Of a DNA stretch of 64,000 nucleotides, positions 1 to 14,460 are shown piece after piece. The translations under genes and the position numbers were made by a program. The notes beneath the pieces were generated by a model that was given only the letters and a program-made list of their open reading frames with translations, did no database searches and had not been told where the DNA came from. Source of the DNA: an uncultured OM182 clade bacterium. Lineage in GTDB: Bacteria; Pseudomonadota; Gammaproteobacteria; Pseudomonadales; Azotimanducaceae. Location: contig CAJJAA010000023.1 of the NCBI GenBank assembly GCA_905182025.1, positions 80,334 through 144,333 of the forward strand, read 5' to 3'. The number at the start of each line of letters is the position of its first letter. Position 1 is the stretch's first letter.

Positions 1-577
1 ATTGGCACACGTTGTACCGATGACAGTCCGTTGTATGGTCGTTCACCATGCCCGTTGCCTGCATAAACGCATAACAGATCGTCGTACCCACAAACTTGAA
101 ACCGTCCTTCTTAAGCGCCTTTGCCATCAGGTCTGATTGCGCAGTGCTCGCGGGTACATCCGCCAAGGTCTTGAAGGCGTTGATAACCGGACGTCCACCA
201 ACGAATCGCCAAAGGTAGTCGCTGAAGCTGCCGTGCTTATCGACCATCTCCAAATATCGTTGCGCATTCCCTACTGCACTATTGACCTTGAGCTTGTTCC
301 GCACGATACCGTCATTCTCTAAAAGTGTAGCGATTTTTTCTGAATTATAGAGAGCCACTTTAGTTGGATCTAGCTGGTCGAAAGCTTGCAGGTAATTTTG
401 ACGCTTTCTCAAAATGGTAATCCAACTTAAACCCGCCTGAGCGCCCTCTAGAATAAGAAATTCGAACAGTTTATGGTCATCGAAGACGGGAACACCCCAC
501 TCTTCGTCATGATATTGCCGATAGAGAGGGTCGTCACCACACCAGCCGCAGCGGTTTAAGTTAATTGTCTTTGTCAC
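1..577 (-). CDS. tag: DNA-3-methyladenine glycosylase I (Tag), 3' end cut by window edge
   Basis: Manual minus-strand translation from GTG at 577: [52 protein letters not shown]..., with TDCHRY near the window edge. Open to position 1; absent from the ORF track. Confidence 0.93.
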   Translation of the reverse strand, partial: MTKTINLNRCGWCGDDPLYRQYHDEEWGVPVFDDHKLFEFLILEGAQAGLSWITILRKRQNYLQAFDQLDPTKVALYNSEKIATLLENDGIVRNKLKVNSAVGNAQRYLEMVDKHGSFSDYLWRFVGGRPVINAFKTLADVPASTAQSDLMAKALKKDGFKFVGTTICYAFMQATGMVNDHTTDCHRYNVCQ

Positions 578-665
578 CTTTCCTCTCAAATTTTTTGATC
601 AAATTCATGAAACGACTAACCATCAGGTATACTTACGCACTTTTTCGCTGAGGACACCAGTTCCA

Positions 666-1595
666 ATGAGCAGTATCACTTTTCAGGACCTGATTTTAAC
701 TCTCCAAAACTATTGGGCGAGTCAGGGCTGTGTCCTCATGCAACCGTATGATATGGAGGTGGGAGCGGGTACGTTCCATCCAGCCACATTCTTACGATCG
801 ATCGGTCCAGAGAATTGGCGCAGTGCTTACGTACAGCCATGCCGCCGCCCTACGGATGGCCGCTACGGCGAAAACCCGAATCGCTATCAGTATTATTACC
901 AATTTCAAGTGGCGTTAAAGCCATCACCAGACAATATTCAGGAATTATACCTCGACTCTCTCCGTTTGTTAGGTATCGATCCGATGGAGCATGATATACG
1001 TTTTGTCGAAGACAATTGGGAGTCGCCCACGCTCGGGGCTTGGGGCCTAGGCTGGGAAGTCTGGATGGATGGCATGGAAATCACTCAGTTCACCTACTTT
1101 CAGCAGGTAGGGGGTATACAGTGTTACCCGGTTACGGGTGAGATTACCTATGGTTTGGAACGCTTAGCCCTTTATTTGCAAGGCGTTGAGGACTTTCGAG
1201 ATCTCGTTTGGAGCAATCATGAGGGTAACATCGTCACCTATGCCGACATATTCCACCAGTATGAGGTCGAGATGTCAGGATATAACTTCGATCACTCAAA
1301 TGTAGACGCACTTTTTTCGCAGTTCGATTTCTACGAATCGGAAACCAAACGGTTGCTTGAAGTTGAACTACCGTTGGCAGCTTATGAGTTTGTGATGAAA
1401 GCATCCCATAGCTTCAACTTACTCGATGCAAGACATGCTATTTCAGTGACGGAAAGACAGCAATACATTCTGCGCGTTCGCGCTCTTTCTCGAGCGGTTG
1501 CTCAGGCTTATCTTGAATCGAGAAAACATCAAGGCTTCCCGTTGGCGGACCCTGACGTTAAGGAAATTTTCATGAAGGAGGTTCTCAATGACTGA
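666..1595 (+). CDS. glyQ: Glycyl-tRNA synthetase alpha subunit
   Basis: 309 aa, [40 protein letters not shown]. Confidence 0.98.
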   Translation: MSSITFQDLILTLQNYWASQGCVLMQPYDMEVGAGTFHPATFLRSIGPENWRSAYVQPCRRPTDGRYGENPNRYQYYYQFQVALKPSPDNIQELYLDSLRLLGIDPMEHDIRFVEDNWESPTLGAWGLGWEVWMDGMEITQFTYFQQVGGIQCYPVTGEITYGLERLALYLQGVEDFRDLVWSNHEGNIVTYADIFHQYEVEMSGYNFDHSNVDALFSQFDFYESETKRLLEVELPLAAYEFVMKASHSFNLLDARHAISVTERQQYILRVRALSRAVAQAYLESRKHQGFPLADPDVKEIFMKEVLND

Positions 1596-3651
1596 AGTTA
1601 CGCATGATGACCTCTTGTTCGAAATTGGCACAGAAGAATTACCGCCAAAGGCGCTAAGCAAGATGCTCCGTAGCCTAGAACAGGGCTTTACAAAGTCCCT
1701 GAATGAAGCGCAGTTAGGTTTTGATTCCGTCAAAGGTTATGCAACCCCTCGCCGCTTAGCCATTGTCGTCAATAACTTAGCCGCTGCTCAATTAGATCAG
1801 AAAATTGAGAGGCGCGGTCCTGCACTTGCTGCGGCGTTCAATCAAGACGACACGCCATCAAAGGCGCTACTAGGATTCATGCGATCCTGCGGAATAGAAG
1901 ATCCGTCATTGCTAGAAAAGCAAGAGACTGAGAAAGGCACCTGGCTGATTTTTAGACAACAAAAGTCAGGCGCAAAAATCGAAGAACTATTACCCAAAAT
2001 CATCGCGCAAAACTTAGCGGGTTTACCTATTGATAGAAAGATGCGTTGGGGTACTAGTCGAGAAGAATTCATAAGACCTGTCCATTGGCTAGTCTTGCTC
2101 TACGGTGAACGGGTATTACCCGCGAGCGTTTTCGGTATCCCATCAAGTAATCAGACGAAAGGGCATCGCTTTATGTCATCAGGCGACATTCAGTTAAGCA
2201 CCGCCTGTGGTTATGAATCGAAACTTGCTGACGCAAACGTGATCGTTGACTTCGAAAAAAGAAAGTCACTGATCCGGGATCAACTCAAACAGATTGCCAC
2301 TGAACAATCTGCGACAATTGTCATCGAGGAGTCCTTGCTTGATGAGGTTACTGCGCTCGTAGAATGGCCAGTCGCGTTGATCGGTAGTTTCTCTAAAGAC
2401 TTCCTAGAGGTTCCTGAAGAAGCGCTTATTTCAGCAATGCAATCACATCAAAGATACTTTCACCTTGTTGATAGTACAGGCGCCTTGATACCTAAGTTCA
2501 TCACGGTAGCAAACATCGAAAGTACGACGCCGCAATCTGTTGTTCGTGGTAATGAACGCGTCATTGCGCCTAGGTTGGCTGATGCGCGGTTTTTCTTCGA
2601 ACAGGATAAAAAGACGTCGCTGTCGAGCAAACTTAAACGTCTCGAACAAGTTGTTTTTCAATCTAGCCTTGGTACCTACGCAGAAAAAGCGAGTCGCATA
2701 TCGTCTTTAGCCGCTTCAATAGCGACAACCATAGGTGCCGATCCGAAGATAACAGCGAAGGCAGGTTTACTCTGCAAAGTCGACTTAGTCACTGATATGG
2801 TCAGTGAATTCCCAGACCTGCAGGGCATAATGGGCGGCTACTATGCTGATTACGACAGTGAAGACAAAGGCGTAGCAACAGCGATTACAGAACATTACTT
2901 GCCAACGCAATCAGGTGGCGACTTACCTAAAACATTAGAAGGTCAGTGTGTTGCGATTGCAGATAAGTTAGATACGCTAACTGGATTATTTGGTATCGGA
3001 CAGCCACCGACAGGTTCCAAAGACCCCTATGCGCTGCGGCGACAAACATTGGGTATCGTAAGAACCTGCATTGAGAACGCCCTACCTCTGCGACTTAGTG
3101 ATATTGTTAGCATGGCTAATAAGGCTCATAATAAAGACTTCGGTTCCGCGCCCGTCATTGCTTACATGATTGATCGAATGGAAAACTGGTATCACGAAGA
3201 TGGCATCCCAAGTGACTGCTTTAACGCAATAAGGAAAAGTAATAGCCCTATAGACGATATGGCAGAGGCGCACCAGAGGTTAACTGCTCTACAAGATTTT
3301 CGGGGACAGACGGAGTGTCAAAGTATCGTCGCGTCCAACAAGCGTATAGCGAACATACTAAAGAAAGTGGACAGCAAAGAAGTAGAAGAAGTTGATACGT
3401 CATTGTTCATCGATGACCAAGAGCATGTTCTGTTTGAGGCTCTCGGTAACCTTGCGGTAGCACTGTCCAAAACCGATTCGGCAAAGGATAAGTTGTTCTT
3501 GTTGGGACAATTGCAGGCACCGATTGACGCCTATTTTGAAGCTGTCATGGTAATGGCTGATGACAAGAAAATACGCCATAACCGGTTAGTTACATTGGCG
3601 GAAACACGAAGGTTGTTTCTCGATGTCGCAGATTTCTCTTTGCTCCAGTAA
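1588..3651 (+). CDS. glyS: Glycyl-tRNA synthetase beta subunit
   Basis: 687 aa, [15 protein letters not shown]; overlaps glyQ by 8 nt. Confidence 0.98.
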   Translation: MTEVTHDDLLFEIGTEELPPKALSKMLRSLEQGFTKSLNEAQLGFDSVKGYATPRRLAIVVNNLAAAQLDQKIERRGPALAAAFNQDDTPSKALLGFMRSCGIEDPSLLEKQETEKGTWLIFRQQKSGAKIEELLPKIIAQNLAGLPIDRKMRWGTSREEFIRPVHWLVLLYGERVLPASVFGIPSSNQTKGHRFMSSGDIQLSTACGYESKLADANVIVDFEKRKSLIRDQLKQIATEQSATIVIEESLLDEVTALVEWPVALIGSFSKDFLEVPEEALISAMQSHQRYFHLVDSTGALIPKFITVANIESTTPQSVVRGNERVIAPRLADARFFFEQDKKTSLSSKLKRLEQVVFQSSLGTYAEKASRISSLAASIATTIGADPKITAKAGLLCKVDLVTDMVSEFPDLQGIMGGYYADYDSEDKGVATAITEHYLPTQSGGDLPKTLEGQCVAIADKLDTLTGLFGIGQPPTGSKDPYALRRQTLGIVRTCIENALPLRLSDIVSMANKAHNKDFGSAPVIAYMIDRMENWYHEDGIPSDCFNAIRKSNSPIDDMAEAHQRLTALQDFRGQTECQSIVASNKRIANILKKVDSKEVEEVDTSLFIDDQEHVLFEALGNLAVALSKTDSAKDKLFLLGQLQAPIDAYFEAVMVMADDKKIRHNRLVTLAETRRLFLDVADFSLLQ

Positions 3652-3712
3652 CGGCTTTGCCTGGTGCATTAGTTTCTTATCGACACTCCAACACGTCGGG
3701 AGATTGAAATAA

Positions 3713-4264
3713 ATGTTGATTGTGATCCTTGATAGAGACGGCGTCATTAACTTTGATTCAGATAATTACATCAGAGCAATCGATGAATGGCGCCCGATTC
3801 CCGGTAGCATAGAAGCGATTGCGCGGCTGTTCAAAGCTGGATACAGCATATATGTAGCAACGAACCAATCTGGCCTAGCGAGAGGTTTCTTCTCGTTAGA
3901 AGATCTCCACATGATGCACGAGAAGCTAGAATCTTTGGTTTACGCGGCTGGCGGTGAAATTTCTGGTATCTATTTCTGTCCGCATCACCCTGATGATCAT
4001 TGTGATTGTCGTAAACCCAATGTCGGGCTTCTGCAAAGAATATCACAACAAAGCAATGACTCCCTTCAAGGGTGCCCTTTCGTTGGGGACTCTCTTTCTG
4101 ATATTCGCGCGGCGAAAGCTTACGGGTGTAAGCCCGTACTCGTCGAAACAGGCAAAGGTCAGAAAACCCTCTCTCAACTAGACGAAAGGATAGACGTATT
4201 TCAAAATCTTGCCAGCTTTGTTGATTCTCTTCTAAACAGCACGCCAACTAACACGCACAAGTAA
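3713..4264 (+). CDS. gmhB: D-glycero-D-manno-heptose-1,7-bisphosphate 7-phosphatase (HAD family)
   Basis: LDRDGVIN, ATNQSGLARG, CPHHPDDHCDCRKPNVGLL, VGDSLSDIRAA motifs. Confidence 0.93.
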   Translation: MLIVILDRDGVINFDSDNYIRAIDEWRPIPGSIEAIARLFKAGYSIYVATNQSGLARGFFSLEDLHMMHEKLESLVYAAGGEISGIYFCPHHPDDHCDCRKPNVGLLQRISQQSNDSLQGCPFVGDSLSDIRAAKAYGCKPVLVETGKGQKTLSQLDERIDVFQNLASFVDSLLNSTPTNTHK

Positions 4265-4297
4265 ACAATGTTGCTGGCGCATTTCGGAACGAGATAT

Positions 4298-7804
<3,507 letters not shown>

Positions 7805-7808
<4 letters not shown>

Positions 7809-8923
7809 AACTTCATTGGCATAACCACATAAACAGAATCATCATCTTGCATCTCTTCTAAAAGCGCACTGCTGTTCGAATCTGCTAATGTGAGCTTTAC
7901 TTTCTCACCTTGAAGTACACCCAACACATCCTGCAAATACACGACGTTAAACCCAACCTCTAGTGCCTCCCCTTCATAATCAACCACGACGGACTCCTCC
8001 GCTTCTTCCTGCTCAGGGTTGTTGGCTGAAAGTTGAAGCACACCTGAAGACAAATTCACACGTATACCGCGAAACTTCTCATTTGAAAGAATTGCTGTTC
8101 GGCTAAGTGCTTGACGTAATTCAAGCCTATCGGCGATGACAGTCTTATTGCCGTTTTTAGGTACAACACGGTCGTAGTCTGGAAATCGTCCATCAACCAA
8201 TTTAGTCGTAAAAGTAAAATCATCTGATTCTGCACGGAGATGGTTGGCGCCAATCGTGATTTGCACGTCTCCGTCAAGTTCGTTTAACAGCCTCTGCAGC
8301 TCTTGCACACCCTTGCGAGGCACAATCACCTGCTGAACACCTTCGCACTGAGTGTCGTGCTTAAGGCTACTCATAGCCAGCCGGTGACCATCTGTTGCTA
8401 CACAGCGGATGTGTTCCTCGGCCATTTCAACCAACATGCCATTTAGAAAATATCGAACGTCTTGTTGTGCCATTGCGAAACCGGTTCGATCGATGAGTCG
8501 TTTGAAGGCTTTACTATCCAAAGTAAGCGTTACTTCAGAGGCAGATATATCAACCGAAGGAAAATCGCTTGCAGGTAGTGTTGACAGAGCAGACCGAAAG
8601 CGGCCTGACTTTATTGTCAACCTTTGGTCCTTAAGACTCAATTCAATCTCGGCTCCCTCAGGGATCTCTCGACAGATATCCATAAGCTTCCGCGCAGGAA
8701 CTGTGACTTCCCCGGATTCAGCATTTTCCAATGCGATACGTCCAACCAGCTCAACTTCCAAATCGGTGCCCGTAATAGAGAGTTGGTTTGAATCAATATT
8801 TAACAGTACATTTGATAATACCGGTAATGTCTGTCGTTTCTCGACCACTCCCGCAACTTGCTGGAGAGGCTTAAGAAGCGTCTCTCGGTTCACTATAACT
8901 TTCATACTAAACTCATTCCTCAA
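7805..8923 (-). CDS. dnaN: DNA polymerase III beta sliding clamp, canonical copy (start probably 8905, MKVIVNRE)
   Basis: DVRYFLNGMLVE, VATDGHRLAMSS, KLVDGRFPDY, ILSNEKFRGIRV, NNPEQEEAEE, C-terminus VVMPMKL. Confidence 0.97.
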
Positions 8924-8971
8924 TTTACTTATAGTTAGCGCTTACTATCGCTATGTTCCTTTAAAACAGAA

Positions 8972-10078
8972 CTACAACATCATTGGGCTTACCACAAAGC
9001 GTGACTGGTCGTCCTCAGGATTTGTCATCAAAACAGGACTATTGTGGTCACTCAACTCTAGCCTTACTTTCGTACCGCTCATTTTTTGCAGTACATCGAG
9101 TAGGTAGCTGACATTAAAACCAATTTCTAAATCTTCGCCTTCGTAATCTACCGACACGACCTCCTCCGCCTCTTCCTGCATTGGGTTGTTGGCTTTGAGT
9201 TGCAGTTCACCTTTAGAAAGACAGAGTTTCACATTGCGGTACATTTCGTTAGACAATATTGCAATTCGACTCAACGTGTCTTTTAACTCAAGTCTGTCTA
9301 ACAACAAAATTTTGTCGCTGCCAACAGGAATGGCGCCTGTATAATCTGGATAACTGCCATCAATAAGTTTAGTCGTAAAATTCGCGCTGGCGCCCACGAC
9401 GCTTAAATGATTTGGCGACATCAGCAATGACACGCTTTCGTCCTTAATATCCTTAAGTAGTTTCGATAATTCTAAAACACCCTTTCTAGGAATGATGTAC
9501 TGCTTCACCTCGAGCTCTTGTTGTTCTAGCGCGCGCTCTGCAATGGCCAACCTTTGCCCATTGGTTGCAACAGCACGAAGAACTCCATCGCCAAACTCCA
9601 ACAACATGCCATTAAAGAAATATCGAACATCCTGCAACGCCATGGCAAAACTGGTACTTTCAAGCAATTCTCTAAACTCTATCACAGGCACATCGAGCTG
9701 CATTGCAGCAGAATCCAACTCGACCTTCGGGAAATCTATTGCTGGCAACGTTGCGAGATGAGATTTAAACCGCCCGCTTTGAAGCGAAACCCTGGTGCCT
9801 TCCAACGCGACATCCACAACCGCCTGACTCGGCAGGCTCCTGCAGATGTCGAAAAGTTTTTGAGCAGGCACAGTCACCTCACCTGAAACGGCGTTAGTCA
9901 GATCTGCAATTGATACCGACAGCTCTACTTCCTGATCTGTACCCGTCAGTGTCAATTGACCCTCTTTGACGACACAAAGGATATTTGCCAAAACAGGTAA
10001 GGTTTGCCTACGCTCGACCACACTCGTAACCAGCGCGAGAGGCGATATTAAAGCCTCCTTATCTACCGAAAATTTCAT
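8972..10078 (-). CDS. Second, diverged DNA polymerase III beta sliding clamp paralog
   Basis: 368 aa, full-length beta-clamp: ERRQTLPVLANIL, SGEVTVPAQKLFDICR, DVRYFFNGMLLE, VATNGQRLAI, ILSNEMYRNVKL, C-terminus VVSPMML; collinear with the adjacent dnaN. Confidence 0.95.
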   Translation of the reverse strand: MKFSVDKEALISPLALVTSVVERRQTLPVLANILCVVKEGQLTLTGTDQEVELSVSIADLTNAVSGEVTVPAQKLFDICRSLPSQAVVDVALEGTRVSLQSGRFKSHLATLPAIDFPKVELDSAAMQLDVPVIEFRELLESTSFAMALQDVRYFFNGMLLEFGDGVLRAVATNGQRLAIAERALEQQELEVKQYIIPRKGVLELSKLLKDIKDESVSLLMSPNHLSVVGASANFTTKLIDGSYPDYTGAIPVGSDKILLLDRLELKDTLSRIAILSNEMYRNVKLCLSKGELQLKANNPMQEEAEEVVSVDYEGEDLEIGFNVSYLLDVLQKMSGTKVRLELSDHNSPVLMTNPEDDQSRFVVSPMML

Positions 10079-10094
10079 CTAAAAACCCTGTTTC

Positions 10095-11435
10095 TTATGC
10101 CGTAAGTATTCGTAACAAATTATTATAATCTTCGCGTATATCTCGTATTTGCTCCCGTAACTCTTCTACTTTACGGCATGCGTGCAAAACGGTTGTATGG
10201 TCCCTGCCACCGAACGCATCGCCAATTTCCGGAAGGCTATGGTTCGTTAACTCTTTAGAAAGCGCCATCGCGATTTGTCGCGGTCTCGCTATTGAACGCG
10301 TCTTTTTCTTCGAATGCATGTCACTAATACGTATATTGTAATGCTCTGCTACCGTTTTCTGTATATTTTCAATCCCTACCTGCCTATCCTGGATCGCTAA
10401 CAAGTCTCTAAGCGCTTCTTTCACAAGACTCAGGCTAACTTCTCGCCCTGTAAAGTTAGCATTGGCATTTACTCGTTTTAGTGCGCCTTCTAGTTCTCTT
10501 ACGTTTGAGCGAATTTTCTCCGCTATAAAGAATGCAACCTCATGGGGTAAAACCGTGCCGTACTCCTCGGCTTTTTTCATCAAAATAGCGACTCTTGTCT
10601 CAAGTTCCGGCGGCTCCAGTGGCGCCGTCATACCCCAAACAAAACGACTTTTTAGCCTTTCCTCCAACCCGTCGATTTCTTTCGGGTACCGATCACACGT
10701 TAGAACGATCTGACTACCATTCTCTTGCAGTCGATTGAATACGTGGAAAAATTCTTCCTGCGACTTTACGCCCTTCGCAAGAAATTGAATATCGTCCATC
10801 AAAAGCACGTCAACGCTTCGATAACGCTGGGTAAAATCTGACATCGTGCCGGTCTCGATGGCCTTCACCATCTCCTCCATAAACCTCTGAGAGTACAGAC
10901 AAGCCACCTTCAAATGCGGGTGCTTCTCCAGGATCGCATTACCCACCGCATGCATCAAATGCGTTTTACCTAGACCTACGCCACCGTACAACAAAAGGCA
11001 TTTAGAGTCTTTTCCGACACTGTCGCTGATTTGCACCGCTGCTGCTCTTGCGAACTCGTTTGAGCGGCCTTCAACAAAATTATCGAAGGTGCAATCTGCC
11101 TTTAAATCGGCCATAGCGTAGAAGTGATCGCTCACTTTTGGCTTGCTATCCTTTACAGATCTGCCCGTCTGTGACGCGGCAATTTCTACATTCGTGCCAA
11201 TTTCAAGACTCACAGCTAGGCCTGCCTTGGATTTTACCAGCGCCTCAATGCGCGGCATAAAATCACTTTGAACTTGATCTCGAATGTAACGATTAGGTGC
11301 GAGTAGTCGCACGCCTTCCGCAGAAGTCTGTACCTGAAGCGGACGAATCCAAGTGCTATACTGCTGCGAAGATAACTCATCTTCTAGACTCGACAAACAT
11401 TGCTGCCAGACTGTATCGCCCACGGGTTCCTCCAC
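10095..11435 (-). CDS. dnaA: Chromosomal replication initiator DnaA
   Basis: [33 protein letters not shown]-terminal [16 protein letters not shown]. Confidence 0.98.
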   Translation of the reverse strand: MEEPVGDTVWQQCLSSLEDELSSQQYSTWIRPLQVQTSAEGVRLLAPNRYIRDQVQSDFMPRIEALVKSKAGLAVSLEIGTNVEIAASQTGRSVKDSKPKVSDHFYAMADLKADCTFDNFVEGRSNEFARAAAVQISDSVGKDSKCLLLYGGVGLGKTHLMHAVGNAILEKHPHLKVACLYSQRFMEEMVKAIETGTMSDFTQRYRSVDVLLMDDIQFLAKGVKSQEEFFHVFNRLQENGSQIVLTCDRYPKEIDGLEERLKSRFVWGMTAPLEPPELETRVAILMKKAEEYGTVLPHEVAFFIAEKIRSNVRELEGALKRVNANANFTGREVSLSLVKEALRDLLAIQDRQVGIENIQKTVAEHYNIRISDMHSKKKTRSIARPRQIAMALSKELTNHSLPEIGDAFGGRDHTTVLHACRKVEELREQIRDIREDYNNLLRILTA

Positions 11436-12001
11436 AGTGACTTGTTAGGAAAAATTAGATAATTCTTCGTAGTTATAGACTAAAAGCGTCTAAATCTTTG
11501 CAGAGCATAGTACCCCTATTCCCATCTTCACGCCAACTATCCACAGCAAAAAAACAATTTAAAACCACTTATATTTCAAGCATTTAGATTAACAACCGGT
11601 TAACAACCTAAGGGTAACCTGTGGATAACTTGTGAATAAAATCGCCTAAAATCGGTCAAAAAAAATCCCTGTGGATAACTCACTAAAACATACCCAGCTT
11701 GCCCACAGCCTGGCGACAACTGATACATCTTCCAACAACAGCCTTATCCTGCCGCTAACCGATTGAATACATACAAATTAAAACACTTCTCCACAGATTC
11801 CTTCTTCTTAATAACTAGTAACAATAATAACTTTTATATATATATACATACTTATATATTAAGCGCTCTACCAGACACCGTCACTTCATCTGAGATTTTC
11901 GCGGCAATGATATAACCTAAATGAGAAATTGACTCATAACCCGTAAATCATTAGAATCCCCGCTCTTTTTTCCGCCCTTTAGAACTATTTGGTAACTCAT
12001 C
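11436..12001. other. oriC: oriC / dnaA-rpmH intergenic origin region
   Basis: DnaA-box matches: TGTGGATAA at 11620-11628 and 11670-11678 (TTATCCACA, minus), TGTGAATAA at 11631-11639 (TTATTCACA, minus); one-mismatch boxes ctatccaca 11537-11545 and ttctccaca 11787-11795; AT-rich tract 11808-11860; conserved dnaA/rpmH context. Confidence 0.88.
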
Positions 12002-12136
12002 ATGAAAAGAACATTTCAACCTAGTGTCATCAAGCGAAAGCGCTCACACGGTTTTCGATCAAGAATGGCCACGAAGAACGGTCGTTTGGTATTAAAGCGC
12101 CGCAGAGCTAAAGGCCGAAAGGTTCTTTCTGCATAA
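12002..12136 (+). CDS. rpmH: 50S ribosomal protein L34
   Basis: Manual translation [44 protein letters not shown] (44 aa), too short for the ORF track. Confidence 0.98.
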   Translation: MKRTFQPSVIKRKRSHGFRSRMATKNGRLVLKRRRAKGRKVLSA

Positions 12137-12159
12137 GCACGTACGCAAACCTTCGATCT

Positions 12160-12534
12160 ATGCCAGATCAGAGTTTCCCCGCATATCGTAGACTGCTAAC
12201 CTCCTCTGAATTCGATACTGTGTTCAAGGATAATCACGTCCGGGTAAGTTCTCCCGAGTTCTTGGTTCTCGCTGCGCTGACAAATCTTCCTGCTAGTCGG
12301 CTCGGCATGGTTATCGGCAAAAAGAACACTAACCAAGCAAACGATCGAAATAAGATCAAAAGAGCCATCAGAGAGACATTTAGAAAAAATTTTCCGCATC
12401 AACCCTCAGTAGATGTCGTTATAGTATCTCGCAAAGCGGTTGACCCTGAGTTTCCGACAAAACTGAACACCATACTCGACGAGATTTGGTCGAAACTAAG
12501 CAGAAAAATATCGACCAAGGTAGACAATGGTTAA
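12160..12534 (+). CDS. rnpA: Ribonuclease P protein component
   Basis: RLGMVIGKKNTNQANDRNKIKRAIRETFR; follows rpmH. Confidence 0.95.
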   Translation: MPDQSFPAYRRLLTSSEFDTVFKDNHVRVSSPEFLVLAALTNLPASRLGMVIGKKNTNQANDRNKIKRAIRETFRKNFPHQPSVDVVIVSRKAVDPEFPTKLNTILDEIWSKLSRKISTKVDNG

Positions 12535-12754
12535 GAACATACTCATTACCATTATTAGAACTTACCAACTTAGTTTCAGCTATTTTGTGGGAAGAAGCTG
12601 TCGTTTCTACCCCTCCTGTTCCGAATATACAAAACAAGCTATTGAGCTCCACGGATCTGCCAAAGGATCTTTGCTTGGGGTCAAAAGAATATGTAAATGT
12701 CATCCTTTCCACGAAGGTGGTATCGATAACGTTCCCACTACCGATTTACGATAG
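12527..12754 (+). CDS. yidD: Membrane protein insertion efficiency factor YidD
   Basis: IRTYQLSFSYFVGRSCRFYPSCSEYTKQAIELHG; between rnpA and yidC. Confidence 0.95.
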   Translation: MVKNILITIIRTYQLSFSYFVGRSCRFYPSCSEYTKQAIELHGSAKGSLLGVKRICKCHPFHEGGIDNVPTTDLR

Positions 12755-12766
12755 GTTTAGGTAACA

Positions 12767-14452
12767 ATGGATTTTCAACGGATTTTAATACTTGCTGGCT
12801 TAGCTGTTACAGCCTACATGCTGGTATTGGCGTGGAACAACGACTACAACCAGCCTGGTCAAACTGATCTTTCTAGCACCTCGGTTAATCAGGTTACCTC
12901 GGGACCCGACCCGGTCGTTCCTCAAATATCAGGCACTGAATCAGAATTCATTCCAACCTTAGATTCAGCAGTCGGTAGCGCTGTTCAGATGAACGCTACT
13001 GACTTTGGTCAAACTTCAACAAACCAAAAACTCGTCCGCGTTGTAACGGATGTACTTGTCGTCGAAATCGATGTTGTCGGCGGGGATATTAAGAAGTTAT
13101 CACTGCCTGCTTTTCCTATAGCGCTCGACAAACTTGACGAACCCTATGTACTCCTTGACCCGCGTAACAGTTACTCGGCACAGAGTGGACTGATTGGTGA
13201 TAACGGCACCGATACCGCAGCGGGTAGACCTACCTACAGCGTTGATTCGGACTTCTACGAACTTGATCAAACGAAGGACACGCTCACTGTTGATTTGGTT
13301 TTAGAACAGTCGCAGGGCGTAACAATCACTAAACGTTTTACCTTCAGACGCGCAGACTACCTCATTGATGTTGAATACATTATCAACAACCAAGCCAGCA
13401 CTGATTGGCGCGGTGCCTTGTTTACACAGATTAAAAGAGACAGTGCGGTACCGGTTCTATCTGACGAATCTGGCATGGGTATGCAACCCTACGTTGGTGG
13501 AGCGACATTTCAGCAAGAGGGTCCCTACACCAAATTAGAATTCGATGACATCGAAGAAGAGTCCTACAAACATAAGGTAAACGGTGGCTATATGGCCATG
13601 GTTCAGCATTACTTTGTTAGTGCTTGGGTACCAGGTGACCTTAACGCCTACACATACCAAGCGAGAAAACTGACTAATCAGGATTCCTATTTGTTTGGTT
13701 TTACCGGCCCATTAACGTCCATCCTGTCTGGCCAGGAAGGATCAATGACTGCTAAATTCTATGCCGGTCCGAAGGACCAACATACTCTGGAAACTATTTC
13801 GACCGGACTCAACCTAACGATTGATTACGGTTTCTTATGGTGGCTGGCGCAACCGCTATTTGATTTACTCACTTTCATACATAGCTTTGTTGGCAACTGG
13901 GGTGGGTCGATAATTATTCTGACCATTATTGTCAAATCTCTCTTATATCCTTTATCCGCGGCCAGCTTCAAGTCGATGGCGAAGATGAGAAAACTCCAGC
14001 CTGAAATGGCGAAACTGAAAGAAAGGCATGGAGACGATAAGCAAAAATTTTCCCAATCAATGATGGAATTGTATAAGAAAGAAGGTGCAAACCCACTTGG
14101 TGGTTGTTTACCCATGCTCTTGCAAATGCCTGTTTTTATAGCCTTGTACTGGGCTCTCATGGAAAGTGTTGAACTAAGACAAGCGCCGTTTATTCTATGG
14201 ATAGATGATTTGTCAGCAATGGACCCGTATTTCGTTTTACCGATATTGATGGGTATTTCGATGTTTCTCACGCAGATGATGCAGCCTGAACCACCTGATC
14301 CTATTCAGGCTAAAGTGTTTAAACTTATGCCAATAATGTTCACTTTCTTCTTCCTATGGTTCCCGTCTGGCTTAGTGCTTTATTGGTTCATCAATAATTT
14401 ACTCTCAATTCTCCAGCAGTGGTTTGTTACTCGGCAAGTCGCGAAGGGCTGA
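12767..14452 (+). CDS. yidC: Membrane protein insertase YidC
   Basis: MDFQRILILAGLAVTAYMLVLAWN; GGSIIILTIIVKSLLYPLSAASFKSMAKMRKLQPE. Confidence 0.98.
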   Translation: MDFQRILILAGLAVTAYMLVLAWNNDYNQPGQTDLSSTSVNQVTSGPDPVVPQISGTESEFIPTLDSAVGSAVQMNATDFGQTSTNQKLVRVVTDVLVVEIDVVGGDIKKLSLPAFPIALDKLDEPYVLLDPRNSYSAQSGLIGDNGTDTAAGRPTYSVDSDFYELDQTKDTLTVDLVLEQSQGVTITKRFTFRRADYLIDVEYIINNQASTDWRGALFTQIKRDSAVPVLSDESGMGMQPYVGGATFQQEGPYTKLEFDDIEEESYKHKVNGGYMAMVQHYFVSAWVPGDLNAYTYQARKLTNQDSYLFGFTGPLTSILSGQEGSMTAKFYAGPKDQHTLETISTGLNLTIDYGFLWWLAQPLFDLLTFIHSFVGNWGGSIIILTIIVKSLLYPLSAASFKSMAKMRKLQPEMAKLKERHGDDKQKFSQSMMELYKKEGANPLGGCLPMLLQMPVFIALYWALMESVELRQAPFILWIDDLSAMDPYFVLPILMGISMFLTQMMQPEPPDPIQAKVFKLMPIMFTFFFLWFPSGLVLYWFINNLLSILQQWFVTRQVAKG

Positions 14453-14460
14453 GAAATTAA

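Noticed and set aside
137-322. 61-aa plus-strand ORF at window start
   Set aside because: Antisense to tag, which reads cleanly on the minus strand to the window edge.
3831-4247. 138-aa minus-strand ORF opposite gmhB
   Set aside because: gmhB HAD motifs on the plus strand are clear; no motif in the antisense product.
8409-9107. 232-aa plus-strand ORF antisense to both dnaN genes
   Set aside because: Lies opposite two well-supported dnaN CDSs; composition (Ser/Arg-rich, no recognisable motif) fits a shadow frame.
12486-12764. 92-aa ORF overlapping rnpA and yidD
   Set aside because: Alternate frame of yidD, which is the recognisable YidD protein.
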